A stretch of DNA of 64,000 bases from Phormidesmis priestleyi Ana (GCA_001314865.1 LJZR01000013.1:62001-126000), one strand, 5' to 3'; shown: positions 17,206-25,782, numbered from the stretch's first letter. Notes: a model not told the origin generated them from the letters alone. Numbers and translations: made by a program.

Positions 17206-18252
17206 ATGTCCAACACGACCGGATCAGGTATGGGAGATTTGCAGTCTCTTACTAACTCCATCACAGCGGTAACGTCGCCCTTTCGTCTGTACCTGAGTGA
17301 TTTACTGCAAAAGTATCAGCCGCTGGATGAGGGTGCGATCGCTGACTATATTCCTGAACTGGCTCTGGCGCTGCCGGAGTGGTTTGGCATTTGTGCGGTC
17401 ACCACTGTCGGGCAAATCTTTGAAGTGGGCCATTGCAAACAGCTCTTTACCATTCAGTCTATTTCTAAAGCATTTATCTTTGGGCTGGCCTTAGAAGATC
17501 ATGGCCGTGAGTATGTGAACAGTAAGGTCAGCGTTGAACCGACCGGAGAGGCGTTTAATTCTATTGTGTTGGACGAGGCGACTAATCGGCCCTATAACCC
17601 GATGGTAAATGCGGGGGCGATCGCCACCGCTGATTTAATTAAGGGCAACAATGGCACCGAACGCCTCAAGCGAGTGCTTGATATGTTCAAACGCTATACC
17701 GGGCGAGAGCATGACATTAACGTGCCGGTGTTTTTGTCGGAAAGGGCGACGGGTTTCCGCAACCGGGCCATGGCCTACCTCATGCGCAACTTTGGCATGG
17801 TTGGCGACAATATTGACGAAACGCTCGACCTGTATTTTCAGCAATGTTCCATTATGGTGAATGCCCATGATTTGGCCATGCTAGCGGCCACTTTGGCGAA
17901 TGGGGGCATTAATCCGGTTACTCAGGAGCGAGCCATTCAGGAGCAATATGTTCAAGATGTGGTCAGCGTGATGCTCACTTGTGGCATGTATGATGCGTCT
18001 GGAGAATGGACCTACCGGGTGGGGATGCCTGCCAAAAGCGGTGTCGGCGGAGGCATTACTGCCTTGGTGCCCGGTCAGCTTGGCATCGGCACCTTTTCGC
18101 CGCTGTTAGATGCCAAAGGCAACAGTCTGCGTGGGCTCAAGGTCTGTGAAGACCTGTCTCGTGATTTTGGCCTGCATATTTTTAATGCGGCAACGGGCGA
18201 TCGCAACTTAGAAGAGTGGATTGCTGGCAGTAATGGCACAGATGACTGGTAA
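17206..18252 (+). CDS. glsA: Glutaminase (glutamine to glutamate plus ammonia)
   Basis: 348 residues of the serine-dependent beta-lactamase-like glutaminase family. The catalytic pair is in QSISKAF (Ser85, Lys88); [15 protein letters not shown], the tyrosine-rich [15 protein letters not shown] and [20 protein letters not shown] are further family signatures. Length is slightly above the usual 305-330 because of an N-terminal extension of about 25 residues. The start lies 5 bp after the ParA-like stop, so the two are co-transcribed. The enzyme is cytoplasmic. A glutaminase inside a sensory operon is unusual and suggests a link to nitrogen status, glutamine being a main nitrogen signal in cyanobacteria; this link is inference. 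Confidence 0.95.
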   Translation: MSNTTGSGMGDLQSLTNSITAVTSPFRLYLSDLLQKYQPLDEGAIADYIPELALALPEWFGICAVTTVGQIFEVGHCKQLFTIQSISKAFIFGLALEDHGREYVNSKVSVEPTGEAFNSIVLDEATNRPYNPMVNAGAIATADLIKGNNGTERLKRVLDMFKRYTGREHDINVPVFLSERATGFRNRAMAYLMRNFGMVGDNIDETLDLYFQQCSIMVNAHDLAMLAATLANGGINPVTQERAIQEQYVQDVVSVMLTCGMYDASGEWTYRVGMPAKSGVGGGITALVPGQLGIGTFSPLLDAKGNSLRGLKVCEDLSRDFGLHIFNAATGDRNLEEWIAGSNGTDDW

Positions 18253-18316
18253 AGATTCTTCGGTAAAGATTCTCTAGTAAAGATTCTCTAGTAAAGATTC
18301 TCTAGTAAAGATTCTT
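18247..18316. repeat. 14-bp tandem repeat across the glutaminase stop codon
   Basis: Five head-to-tail copies of a GGTAAAGATTCTCT-like 14-mer. The TAA stop of the glutaminase gene is inside the first copy. No spacers separate the copies, so this is not a CRISPR array. Confidence 0.95.
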
Positions 18317-18346
18317 GCCAACGAACCGGATCGACTGGCCGCCTAA

Positions 18347-18451
18347 CGCCGCTATCAAATTCTCGATATCGGTGTTGAGCGGGCCTTTGCGTGTTTTCAG
18401 GAAATGCAGCAGGTGCTGATAGATGTGAACTTGGACGAATTTTGGAGTTGA
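18347..18451 (+). pseudogene. Fossil 3' end of a gene carrying the shared signalling tail
   Basis: An open stretch of 34 codons ends CFQEMQQVLIDVNLDEFWS before a TGA at 18449-18451. This matches the last residues of the neighbouring sensor (YFQEVKQELASINLDDFWG) at 10 of 19 positions, and the tail of the hybrid kinase more weakly. A TAA at 18344-18346 closes the frame upstream, no good start codon or PAS sequence precedes, and a tandem repeat replaces what would be the body. I read it as the remnant of a deleted gene or of a partial duplication. A very small functional tail peptide cannot be excluded. The next ATG lies two bases after its stop. Confidence 0.6.
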
Positions 18452-18452
18452 T

Positions 18453-20015
18453 ATGGCTATGAAACGCTACCTGGCTCATCTATTTCAAATTTCGATTAAT
18501 CGTCCTGTGGCGACGGTGGTCGTGGCGATTAGCCTGACGCTGTCGCTGTTTTTGCCTTTGGGATGGAGTGCCTGGAACGCCTATCAAACGTTTGATCAGG
18601 TCATTGTGAATGATTTTCGTCTGCAATATCTGGTGGGCTCAATTATTCACTTAGATGAAGTGCTCACGATGTCGGCGCGTATGAATGCTGCTACGGGCGA
18701 TACTCGCTGGGAAGATCGCTATAACGACTTTGAGCCTCAACTCGATGCCGCGATTAAGGAAGCGATCGCCATTGCCCCCGAAGCCTATGAAGGCGAAGGC
18801 GCGGCTCAAACCGATGTTGCAAACCAAAAGCTAGTAGAGATGGAGGTGCAGGCGTTTGACCTGGTGCGCAGCCAGCAGCAGGCCGCCGCCGCAGATTTGC
18901 TGTTTAGCGCTGAGTATGAACAGCAAAAGGCAATTTACGCTGAGGGCATTCAGCGAGGATTGCAAGCGACCCAAGTGCGGATTCAGCAGAACCAAACGAA
19001 TTTTGCCCAGCAGTTGATTTTGGCCAGTGCGATCGCAGCCATCAGCCTGCTGATGCTATTGCCCATTTGGTGGGTAGTTTTGCAGGTATTGCAACGCTAT
19101 TTAGAAGCGCGCAACACCGCAGAACACGCCCTCCACGAAGCCAAAGATCAGCTAGAAGCGGTCCTAGATGCTGTCCCTGGCCCCATTTCCTGGATTGACT
19201 CAGGAGGCGTTTATATCGGTGTCAATCGCTATTTGGCCAGTAGCTGGAGCATGTCGCAGGGCGCGTTTATTGGTAAAAGCGTCAACTCACTCAATGGCAA
19301 CACGCATCTCGCCAAGTTTTTGCAATCGTTTCTGACCAGCTCTGAAGAGTCTGACTCTCGCACGATTGAGGTTGAAATTCAGGGCATTCCGCGATACTAC
19401 TTGGTCGCGGTGCAAAAGTATCAGCAGGGCACAGCAGCTGTGTCGGTTGGTATTGACATCACCGAGCGCAAACAAGCTGAAGAATCTCTCCGCATTGCCG
19501 AAGAGAACTATCGCAGTATTTTTGAAAATGCTCTGGAAGGCATTTTTCAGTCTTCTCCGCAGGGCTACTTTATCAGTGTGAATCCAGCCCTAGCGAAAAT
19601 TTACGGCTACGACTCACCCCGCGAAATGATTGAGAGCATTACTCATATTTCTGAGCAGCTGTATGTAGATGCTGAAAGACGGGCTGACTTTATCACCGCG
19701 ATTGAAGAACACGGCACTGTTAAGGATTTTGAATATCGTTGCTACTGCAAAGACGGCAGCATTATTTGGACTCAGATTGATGCTCGTGTTGTGAGGGGCA
19801 ACAATGGCCATGTTCTCTATTATGAGGGGATTGTTCAAGATATTACCGAGCGCAAAAATCGCGAAGATCAGCTCCGCAAGCAGCTCGAAGAATTGCAGAT
19901 TGAAATTGACCATAAGCAGCGCGAGGAAGAAGTGGCAATTTTAACGACCAGTGCCTACTTTCAAGAAGTCAAACAAGAATTGGCTTCTATCAATCTGGAT
20001 GATTTCTGGGGCTAG
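18453..20015 (+). CDS. Membrane sensor with two PAS domains and shared C-terminal tail
   Basis: 520 residues (a second ATG two codons in is possible). TM1 spans about 19-42, a helical extracytoplasmic domain follows to about 190 (four-helix-bundle-like), then TM2 (QLILASAIAAISLLMLLPIW). PAS1 (about 230-345) and PAS2 (about 350-470; YRSIFENALEGIFQSSPQGY, ending YYEGIVQDITERKN) are followed by a charged helix and the tail YFQEVKQELASINLDDFWG. There is no kinase, cyclase, GGDEF or methyl-accepting domain. PAS2 plus tail is strongly similar to the end of the hybrid kinase at 13001-16144. I infer that the tail docks to a partner, perhaps the ParA-like ATPase. Confidence 0.88.
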   Translation: MAMKRYLAHLFQISINRPVATVVVAISLTLSLFLPLGWSAWNAYQTFDQVIVNDFRLQYLVGSIIHLDEVLTMSARMNAATGDTRWEDRYNDFEPQLDAAIKEAIAIAPEAYEGEGAAQTDVANQKLVEMEVQAFDLVRSQQQAAAADLLFSAEYEQQKAIYAEGIQRGLQATQVRIQQNQTNFAQQLILASAIAAISLLMLLPIWWVVLQVLQRYLEARNTAEHALHEAKDQLEAVLDAVPGPISWIDSGGVYIGVNRYLASSWSMSQGAFIGKSVNSLNGNTHLAKFLQSFLTSSEESDSRTIEVEIQGIPRYYLVAVQKYQQGTAAVSVGIDITERKQAEESLRIAEENYRSIFENALEGIFQSSPQGYFISVNPALAKIYGYDSPREMIESITHISEQLYVDAERRADFITAIEEHGTVKDFEYRCYCKDGSIIWTQIDARVVRGNNGHVLYYEGIVQDITERKNREDQLRKQLEELQIEIDHKQREEEVAILTTSAYFQEVKQELASINLDDFWG

Positions 20016-20058
20016 CGCCTAGCAGCCTAAATTTTTCTGCTTTAACCACACCTTCTCT

Positions 20059-20104
20059 CAGTGTTGTGAATTCTGTTTTAGACATTCACAACACTGATTT
20101 TTTT
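20059..20104 (+). terminator. Strong intrinsic terminator of the signalling locus
   Basis: A perfect 13-bp stem (CAGTGTTGTGAAT with ATTCACAACACTG) closes a 12-nt loop and is followed by ATTTTTTTT. It ends transcription 45 bp after the PAS sensor. Confidence 0.95.
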
Positions 20105-21012
20105 GGCTTGTTTTTTGGCTTGTTTTTTGGCTTGTTCTTGGGCCTGTTTTTTGACCTGCTGTTAGGGTTTCTCTCATCAGAGCTTTCGTTACTTTTAACC
20201 GTATAGGTAGTACGGAGTGTACGGATTGTCTTGATGGCCGCTAGGACATTGTTAAGGCGTATTTCCTCAACTATTTTCTTTGATGCGCTTGAGAAAATCT
20301 TTGATGCGCTTAAATAAATTTTTGATGCGCTTGAGAAAATCTTTGATGTGTTTGAGCAAATCTTTGATGTGTTTGAGAAAATCTTTGACACGCTTATGTT
20401 TTTCAAAGATTTGCTTAAGCATTGCTTATGAATGGTAACTGCTATTTTTGATCTGCTTAAGCCCGTCTTTGCTCTGCTCAAGTCTGATTTTGATCTGCTC
20501 AAGCTTATCTTTGATCTATTTAAACCTGTCTTCAAAATGCTTAAGCCTGTCTTTGATCTGCTTAAGCCTGTCTTTGATTTGCTTAGGAAAGTGCGCCTTA
20601 ATACTGTCCCGGCTTTATGAGGGCTTCTGCCTCAGGAAGAGGGATTTAGGGTGAGGGAGAATCGGTACTTTATTGGTTTGCTTGTCCCTTAAGCCTATTT
20701 TCAAAACGCTTAAACATATTTTCGAAATGCCTATGTTTTTTCAAAGGTTATGTTTCTAATGTTGATGCGACTAGAAAAGTTCGTTTTGAGGAAACTATCA
20801 AAGATGGCAATCTTATCGTTTGTTAGCTTTCCGGAAATTTTATACATTTCTTAATAATTTCCTCAGCCTATCTGTGGCAATGCTTTGGGCGCGATCGCAC
20901 CTTCTTAGTCCTTACTTACGTCTGCATATGCTGCGGCGATTTTCCGTAAAAACCCTTAGTTTGACCGAAAACATCAGCACTCTACCTCTGTCTGCGTACG
21001 CAGTTCCGATTT
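20105..21012. other. Long gene-free stretch with simple repeats
   Basis: About 900 bp with no gene I can support. It begins with GTTTTTTGGCTT units (to about 20152), contains AACCGTATAGG at 20197, the 21-bp array at 20278-20588, and then AT-rich sequence with two HIP1-like sites. Two short frames in it (20432-20620 plus strand, 20086-20535 minus strand) are products of the repeat. Confidence 0.6.
20278..20588. repeat. Degenerate 21-bp repeat array
   Basis: Roughly a dozen units with the core CTTTGATCTGCTTAAGCCTGT or its variant ATCTTTGATGCGCTTGAGAAA. The 21-bp period is close to exact in two blocks split by about 50 bp. Read in the plus frame the units give seven-residue repeats, FDALEKI in the left block and FDLLKPV in the right, but stops interrupt the left block. 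The opposite strand is open throughout and gives Ser/Lys-rich low complexity. No inverted structure or spacers. Confidence 0.85.
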
Positions 21013-22419
21013 ATGGCATCTATTCCTCAATCGCGTTCTCGACATAGAAAAGTTGTTGTTCTGACTCAATCTGGGTTTCAGAGGTTGCAGTTCGTACAGT
21101 CCCAGTCCAACATTTGGGATGACTACACTAGAACCTGCACTTTAGAAGCTTTAAGCGAGCGAACTGGGCTTTCGACCCATACCCTGAGCAAAGTTTACGC
21201 CAGAAAGTCAGGAGTTGATTTGCGCACGTTGGTGCGCTATTTCAGCGCTTTTGATTTGACTTTGGAAGTGAGTGACTATACCGCAGCCGAAAAGATGAAT
21301 GCCCAGGCTAAGTCGGGGCAGCTTGCGCTATCTCAGGTAGCCATCAGGTCGCCATCACTGGGCGCGTCTGCTGTCGTCAGTTGGGGGACGGCTCCGGATG
21401 TTTCCACCTTTTATGGTCGTGTTCCTGAGTTGGCAACCTTGCAGACCTGGGTTTTGGAGCATCAGTGTCGCCTAATTACCTTGGCGGGCATGGGCGGCAT
21501 TGGCAAAACCTGGCTATCTATTAAGCTGGTAGAACAAATACAGTCAGCGTTTGAAGTGGTTCTGTGGCGTAGCTTACGACCGGTTTTGCGATCGCAATTC
21601 CCTTTAACGGTTGATGACCTGCTCGACGACCTGCTCAAACACCTCGACCCCTCGTCAGCGGCTTCTCCTTCAGCCACGACTCATGGCAAAATCCGACGGT
21701 TGATAAACCATCTGCGAGAAAAGCCATGTCTGTTAGTTTTAGACAATGTAGAGTCGATTTTAAACAGCGGCAGCTCAGGGGATGCGGCTGAACGGGTCGC
21801 GGGTACGTGCCAACTCGGCTACGAAGCCTATTGCGAGCTGTTTCGGTTAATTGGGCAGGGCCGACACCAAAGCTGCCTCATTTTGACAAGTCGCGAAGAA
21901 CTCAATCGGCTTCAGCCATTGTCTGGAGAAAACCGGCAGGTACGACGCTTCTCGCTTGGCGGGTTACAAATTCCGGATATTCAACAAATGTTTGAGGCCA
22001 AAGGTTGTTTTTACGGAAGTGCCGATGCGTGGCATCAGCTCGTGACTTACTACGATGGGAATCCGTTTGTTTTAGAAACGGTTGCAAACACCATTCAGCG
22101 GTTTTTTGGGGGAAATATTGTCGAATTTTTAACCAGCAAAGGTTTGTTGTTAGATGATATTTGTGAGCTGATGGAACAACAGTTTGGCTTGCTATCAGAA
22201 TCAGAAAAAGCGGTGATAGATGTGCTCGCTAGTCAAAGCATCCCCTGTTCGCTATCTATGTTGCGATCGCAACTGCCCGATTCCATTTCAACCATTAAAA
22301 TATTGGGGGTCTTAAAGTCTCTGAGTTCGCGATCGCTGCTCAATAAAGCATCTAACGATACAGTCTTACCCTCCTTGCCCAGTAATTATGTCAAGGATTA
22401 TGTCAGAGCATATGGTTGA
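21013..22419 (+). CDS. NB-ARC (STAND) ATPase with N-terminal helix-turn-helix
   Basis: 468 residues. The N-terminal 85 residues include LEALSERTGLSTHTLSKVYA, a helix-turn-helix type common at the start of cyanobacterial STAND proteins. The NB-ARC core follows: VPELATLQTWVLEHQCRLIT, Walker A GMGGIGKTWLS (Lys165, Thr166), Walker B CLLVLDNVES, and LILTSREE. A winged-helix-like segment ends the protein (FGLLSESEKAVIDVLASQSI). Most relatives continue into WD40 or TPR sensor repeats; here the frame ends at 22419 with none. The next gene starts within 80 bp on the same strand and encodes TPRs plus CHAT, but appears exported. STAND proteins act as regulated switches in signalling, defence or death. 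Confidence 0.87.
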   Translation: MASIPQSRSRHRKVVVLTQSGFQRLQFVQSQSNIWDDYTRTCTLEALSERTGLSTHTLSKVYARKSGVDLRTLVRYFSAFDLTLEVSDYTAAEKMNAQAKSGQLALSQVAIRSPSLGASAVVSWGTAPDVSTFYGRVPELATLQTWVLEHQCRLITLAGMGGIGKTWLSIKLVEQIQSAFEVVLWRSLRPVLRSQFPLTVDDLLDDLLKHLDPSSAASPSATTHGKIRRLINHLREKPCLLVLDNVESILNSGSSGDAAERVAGTCQLGYEAYCELFRLIGQGRHQSCLILTSREELNRLQPLSGENRQVRRFSLGGLQIPDIQQMFEAKGCFYGSADAWHQLVTYYDGNPFVLETVANTIQRFFGGNIVEFLTSKGLLLDDICELMEQQFGLLSESEKAVIDVLASQSIPCSLSMLRSQLPDSISTIKILGVLKSLSSRSLLNKASNDTVLPSLPSNYVKDYVRAYG

Positions 22420-22493
22420 CTCGTTTAGGTATTGTGTTTATATGCCTGAATATCTGCCGAAATCGTAAACCACTTTACCGTTTCCCGTTGCCC

Positions 22494-25097
22494 ATGTTTC
22501 AGCGATCGCACTCTGCTTGGTTTCGGGTTTTGCGGTTGGGCCTGTGCCTGCTGCTAGGGTTTGTGTTTGCCTGTGATCCTGCATTCGGTCACTCGGCGCT
22601 TTGGGTTGGCCACCGTTTTAATCACCGTTTTAGCCATATCGCTCAAGCCCCTGCTGCGATCGCTCTTGCCCCCACCCCATCCCTGATGGATCAGGGGCGC
22701 GATGCCTATGCCGCCCAACGCTTTATCGATGCTGCCGCCGCCTGGGAAGAAGCCGCCGCGTCATTTTTTGATCAACCCCTGAACCAAGCCCTGGCCCTCA
22801 GCTATCTCACGACCGCCTACCAGCAGCTCAACCAGTGGGAGGCCGCCGATCGCACCATTACTCAAAGCTTAGAACGCCTCGCCACCCTTCCCCACTCTGC
22901 TCAAAGGCTCGCGGTGAGCGCTCAAGCGTACAACACTCAGGGCAGCTTACAATTTGCCCGAGGCCAAGCCCAGAATGCTCTACAAACCTGGCAAATTGCC
23001 GCCGATCTCTATGCGCAAACCGGAGACGAATCCCGCTATTTCAACTGTCTTTTAAATCAGGTGCAGGCTCAGCAATCTCGTGGCTATTACCAGCAGGCGC
23101 GGCAAACCCTCACCCTGTTAGAACAACGCCTACCCCAACAGTCGCCCTCTGTGCAGGTTCTGGGCTATCAGCGGCTAGGGCAAACCTATCGACTGCTGGG
23201 TGATCGGGCGATCGCTCAAGCACGTTTGCAAACGGCTTTGAATTTAGCGCAGCAGGAAAACTTGGCAACCGGGGCTATTTTGCTAGGGCTGGCGAATGTT
23301 GCCCAAGCCGGTGGAGACTGGCAGGGCGCGATCGCTCTTTATCAGCAAGCCGAACAGTCCACCCAATCCAATATTCGCCTTAAGGCGCGGCTGAACCAGC
23401 TGAGCCTGTTAGCGCAGTACCAGCCCGATGCCGCTCGCCAGCTGGCCACTAACTTGCCGCCTGAGCTGGCTCAAATGCCCCCCGGACGAGGCCAGATCTA
23501 CGCCTATATCAACACCGCCCAAAGCCTGCTACAGCTCTCATCTCCTGCCGAAACCAAAACCGCTGCTCGTTTACTGGTTCAAGCGATTCAATACAGTCAA
23601 AATTTACAGGATGCCCGTGCTGAAGCCTATGCCAGAGGGTACTTGGGCCATGCCTACGAACTTTCGCAGCAGTGGCCTGAGGCCCAGCAATTGACCGAAC
23701 AGGCGCTGACCCTGGCGCGATCGCTCAATGCTGCCGATATTGCCTACCAGTGGCACTGGCAGTTAGGCCGCCTGCTCAAACAGCAAGGCCAACGAGAAGC
23801 TGCCCTAAGTGCCTATCGCGCTGCTTTTGCTGCCCTTCAGTCACTCAAACAAGATCTGGTCGCCGTCAGTGATGACTTACAGTTCTCCTTTCGCGATAGC
23901 GTCGAGCCCGTTTACCGCGAATTGGTCGATTTGCTACTGCAACCTGGTGCCAACCTGGCGAATGCAGTCCCTTCAACCGACGCCTCTCGACTCACCGAAG
24001 CCAGATCCGTCATCGAAGCCTTGCAGATTGCCGAACTCAACAACTTTTTTAAAACCGCCTGCCTCGAAGCGCAGCAGGTCGAACTCGAAGCGGTGAGCCA
24101 AACCGCCACTGCCATCATCTATCCGATTATTCTGCCAGATCGACTAGAGATTATTGCCAGTATGCCGGGGCGGCCTCTGCAACAATTTACCAGCCCTGTT
24201 TCTGAAGCCGAGCTAGCGCAAACGCTGCAAGACTGGCGACAAAATTTAGAAAAGCGCTTCACAGCCCCCGAAGGCAAAGCCCTGGGCCAACAGCTCTACC
24301 GTTGGCTGATTGCCCCGATGCAAACGGCCCTCGCCCAAACCGACTCGCAAACGCTGGTGTTTGTGTTAGATGGCGCTTTGCGCAATACGCCCATGGCGGC
24401 CCTGTATGACGGTGAGCGGTATTTGGTCGAAGACTATGCGATCGCACTCTCCCCAGGTCTTCAGCTTCTGGGCCCTCGGCCCTTGCAGTCTACGCAGGTG
24501 TCGGCGCTGCTAGGCGGCCTTACCGAATCTCGCCACGGCTTTAGCGCCTTGTCTAATGTAGATAACGAAATTCAAACCATTCAAGCGCTGTTGAAGAGTC
24601 GCGTATTGTTGAATCAGGACTTCACCACCACCGCCCTGACTCAGCAGGTGGCAAACGCCGATCAACCGATTGTGCATTTGGCCACTCACGCTCAGTACAG
24701 CTCAAACCTCGAAGACACCTTCATCCTCGCCTGGGACCGCCCCATTCCCCTAGATGAGCTAAGCCAACTGCTCAGTACAGGCGACCAAACCCGGTTAGAG
24801 CCCATTGAGCTGTTGGTACTCAGCGCCTGCGAAACGGCCACCGGGGATAATCGAGCCGCCCTGGGCCTCGCTGGAATTTCGCTACAGGCAGGTGCCCGCA
24901 GTACCTTAGCGTCTTTATGGAATTTAGACGATGCCTCAGGCGCATTCTTTGCCAGTCAGTTTTATCAGGCCCTCGCTCAGCCCCAAACCACCAAGGCCGA
25001 AGCCCTGCGCCAAGCCCAGCGATCGCTCCTCAGCAATCCCGATTATCGCCATCCTATTTACTGGGCAGTGTATGTGATGGTGGGCAACTGGCTGTAG
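22494..25097 (+). CDS. Exported TPR-CHAT protein (caspase-like)
   Basis: I choose the ATG at 22494 (868 residues) because it places a signal sequence at the N terminus (FRVLRLGLCLLLGFVFACDP); an in-frame TTG at 22416 overlapping the NB-ARC stop would add 26 residues. VFAC could be a poor lipobox. Residues about 65-440 are TPR-like helices (RDAYAAQRFIDAAAAWEEAA, AEAYARGYLGHAYELSQQWP). The CHAT domain fills the C-terminal third; HLATHAQYSS gives His732 and LLVLSACETATGDN Cys779, with WNLDDASGAFFASQFYQAL and YWAVYVMVGNW after it. This architecture is frequent in cyanobacteria, often near haemagglutinin genes. It may act as a periplasmic protease or scaffold; substrates are unknown. Confidence 0.92.
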   Translation: MFQRSHSAWFRVLRLGLCLLLGFVFACDPAFGHSALWVGHRFNHRFSHIAQAPAAIALAPTPSLMDQGRDAYAAQRFIDAAAAWEEAAASFFDQPLNQALALSYLTTAYQQLNQWEAADRTITQSLERLATLPHSAQRLAVSAQAYNTQGSLQFARGQAQNALQTWQIAADLYAQTGDESRYFNCLLNQVQAQQSRGYYQQARQTLTLLEQRLPQQSPSVQVLGYQRLGQTYRLLGDRAIAQARLQTALNLAQQENLATGAILLGLANVAQAGGDWQGAIALYQQAEQSTQSNIRLKARLNQLSLLAQYQPDAARQLATNLPPELAQMPPGRGQIYAYINTAQSLLQLSSPAETKTAARLLVQAIQYSQNLQDARAEAYARGYLGHAYELSQQWPEAQQLTEQALTLARSLNAADIAYQWHWQLGRLLKQQGQREAALSAYRAAFAALQSLKQDLVAVSDDLQFSFRDSVEPVYRELVDLLLQPGANLANAVPSTDASRLTEARSVIEALQIAELNNFFKTACLEAQQVELEAVSQTATAIIYPIILPDRLEIIASMPGRPLQQFTSPVSEAELAQTLQDWRQNLEKRFTAPEGKALGQQLYRWLIAPMQTALAQTDSQTLVFVLDGALRNTPMAALYDGERYLVEDYAIALSPGLQLLGPRPLQSTQVSALLGGLTESRHGFSALSNVDNEIQTIQALLKSRVLLNQDFTTTALTQQVANADQPIVHLATHAQYSSNLEDTFILAWDRPIPLDELSQLLSTGDQTRLEPIELLVLSACETATGDNRAALGLAGISLQAGARSTLASLWNLDDASGAFFASQFYQALAQPQTTKAEALRQAQRSLLSNPDYRHPIYWAVYVMVGNWL

Positions 25098-25151
25098 GCG
25101 CGATAATTTGCAGTTGGCGGCATGGCCACAGCAGGTCACTTCACCCCAATC

Positions 25152-25607
25152 TTAGGGCACATATCTGCTAGCACAACTAATGGAAGGCTGCTCGCAGGCA
25201 ATGCCCAAGGCAAGATTAGCGCACTTAGGGCCAACGCCTTTAAAGCTGAGCATCACGGTTTCGTCGCAAGGAAGCTTGCCGTTGTGGTCTTGCACAATCG
25301 TTTGTGCGATCGCTAAAATCTGCTCTCCCTTGCGGTCTGCAAAAGTACTCTTCGCAATCAGTCGGGCTATTTCTTTGGCAGGTAGCTCACTCATCGCCTG
25401 TGCAGTGTTGGCCCTAGCAAACAGCTGCCGCGACATCGGTAGACTCACCTCGTCATACGTGCGAATTGAGATGATGCAGGCTACCAGCTGCTCAAATGGC
25501 GAGTCATAGCCATCTTCAGCCAGCTGAAACATCGCTGCCTGCGGGTAAGCAGTCATCACCTCGCGCAAACGAATAAAAGCAGACTCAATATCGAACCCAG
25601 ATGGCAT
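25152..25607 (-). pseudogene. Endonuclease III-like gene, truncated at its 3' end
   Basis: From the ATG at 25605-25607 the frame gives 151 residues clearly related to the Nth/HhH-GPD family: SPFEQLVACIISIRTYDEVS near residues 37-56, NGKLPCDETVMLSFKGVGPK and CANLALGIACEQPSIS. GVGPK supplies the hairpin and catalytic lysine. Normal proteins continue VDTHVxRVxNR, with the catalytic aspartate, then about 70 residues and often a 4Fe-4S cluster. Here the sequence diverges right after PSIS and stops at 25152. Two active-site elements are therefore missing. The break lies next to the convergent end of the TPR-CHAT gene, suggesting a deletion or rearrangement there. A sequencing frameshift looks unlikely since no continuation is seen in other frames. 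Confidence 0.7.
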
Positions 25608-25668
25608 CACGCTCTCCAACCCAAAACGCTCATAGTGTAGAGAAAATAGCGTTTTGACCGCATCGGTC

Positions 25669-25722
25669 TATAGTTCGTTTTGCAGTTCGCTTTAAAGTTC
25701 GTTTTTAAGTTCGTTTTTTAAG
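25669..25722. repeat. AGTTCGTTTTTA short repeat
   Basis: Four degenerate copies of AGTTCGTTTTT lie between the truncated Nth gene and tRNA-Tyr. The rest of the gap shows nothing else. Confidence 0.6.
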
Positions 25723-25782
25723 ATGGTTTTGCTGCTCAGCTGTACGCATCGTATGCTACATTTTATAAGCCGTAGATGGCGT

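Noticed and set aside
20086-20535. Minus-strand frame of 149 codons across the 21-bp array
   Set aside because: Ser/Lys-rich low complexity generated by the repeat and by GTTTTTTGGCTT units; no domain, no ribosome site, and it runs over the 20059-20104 terminator region. Treated as a repeat artefact.
20820-21047. Plus-strand frame of 75 codons before the NB-ARC gene
   Set aside because: Overlaps the NB-ARC start, has no recognisable features and looks like random open sequence.
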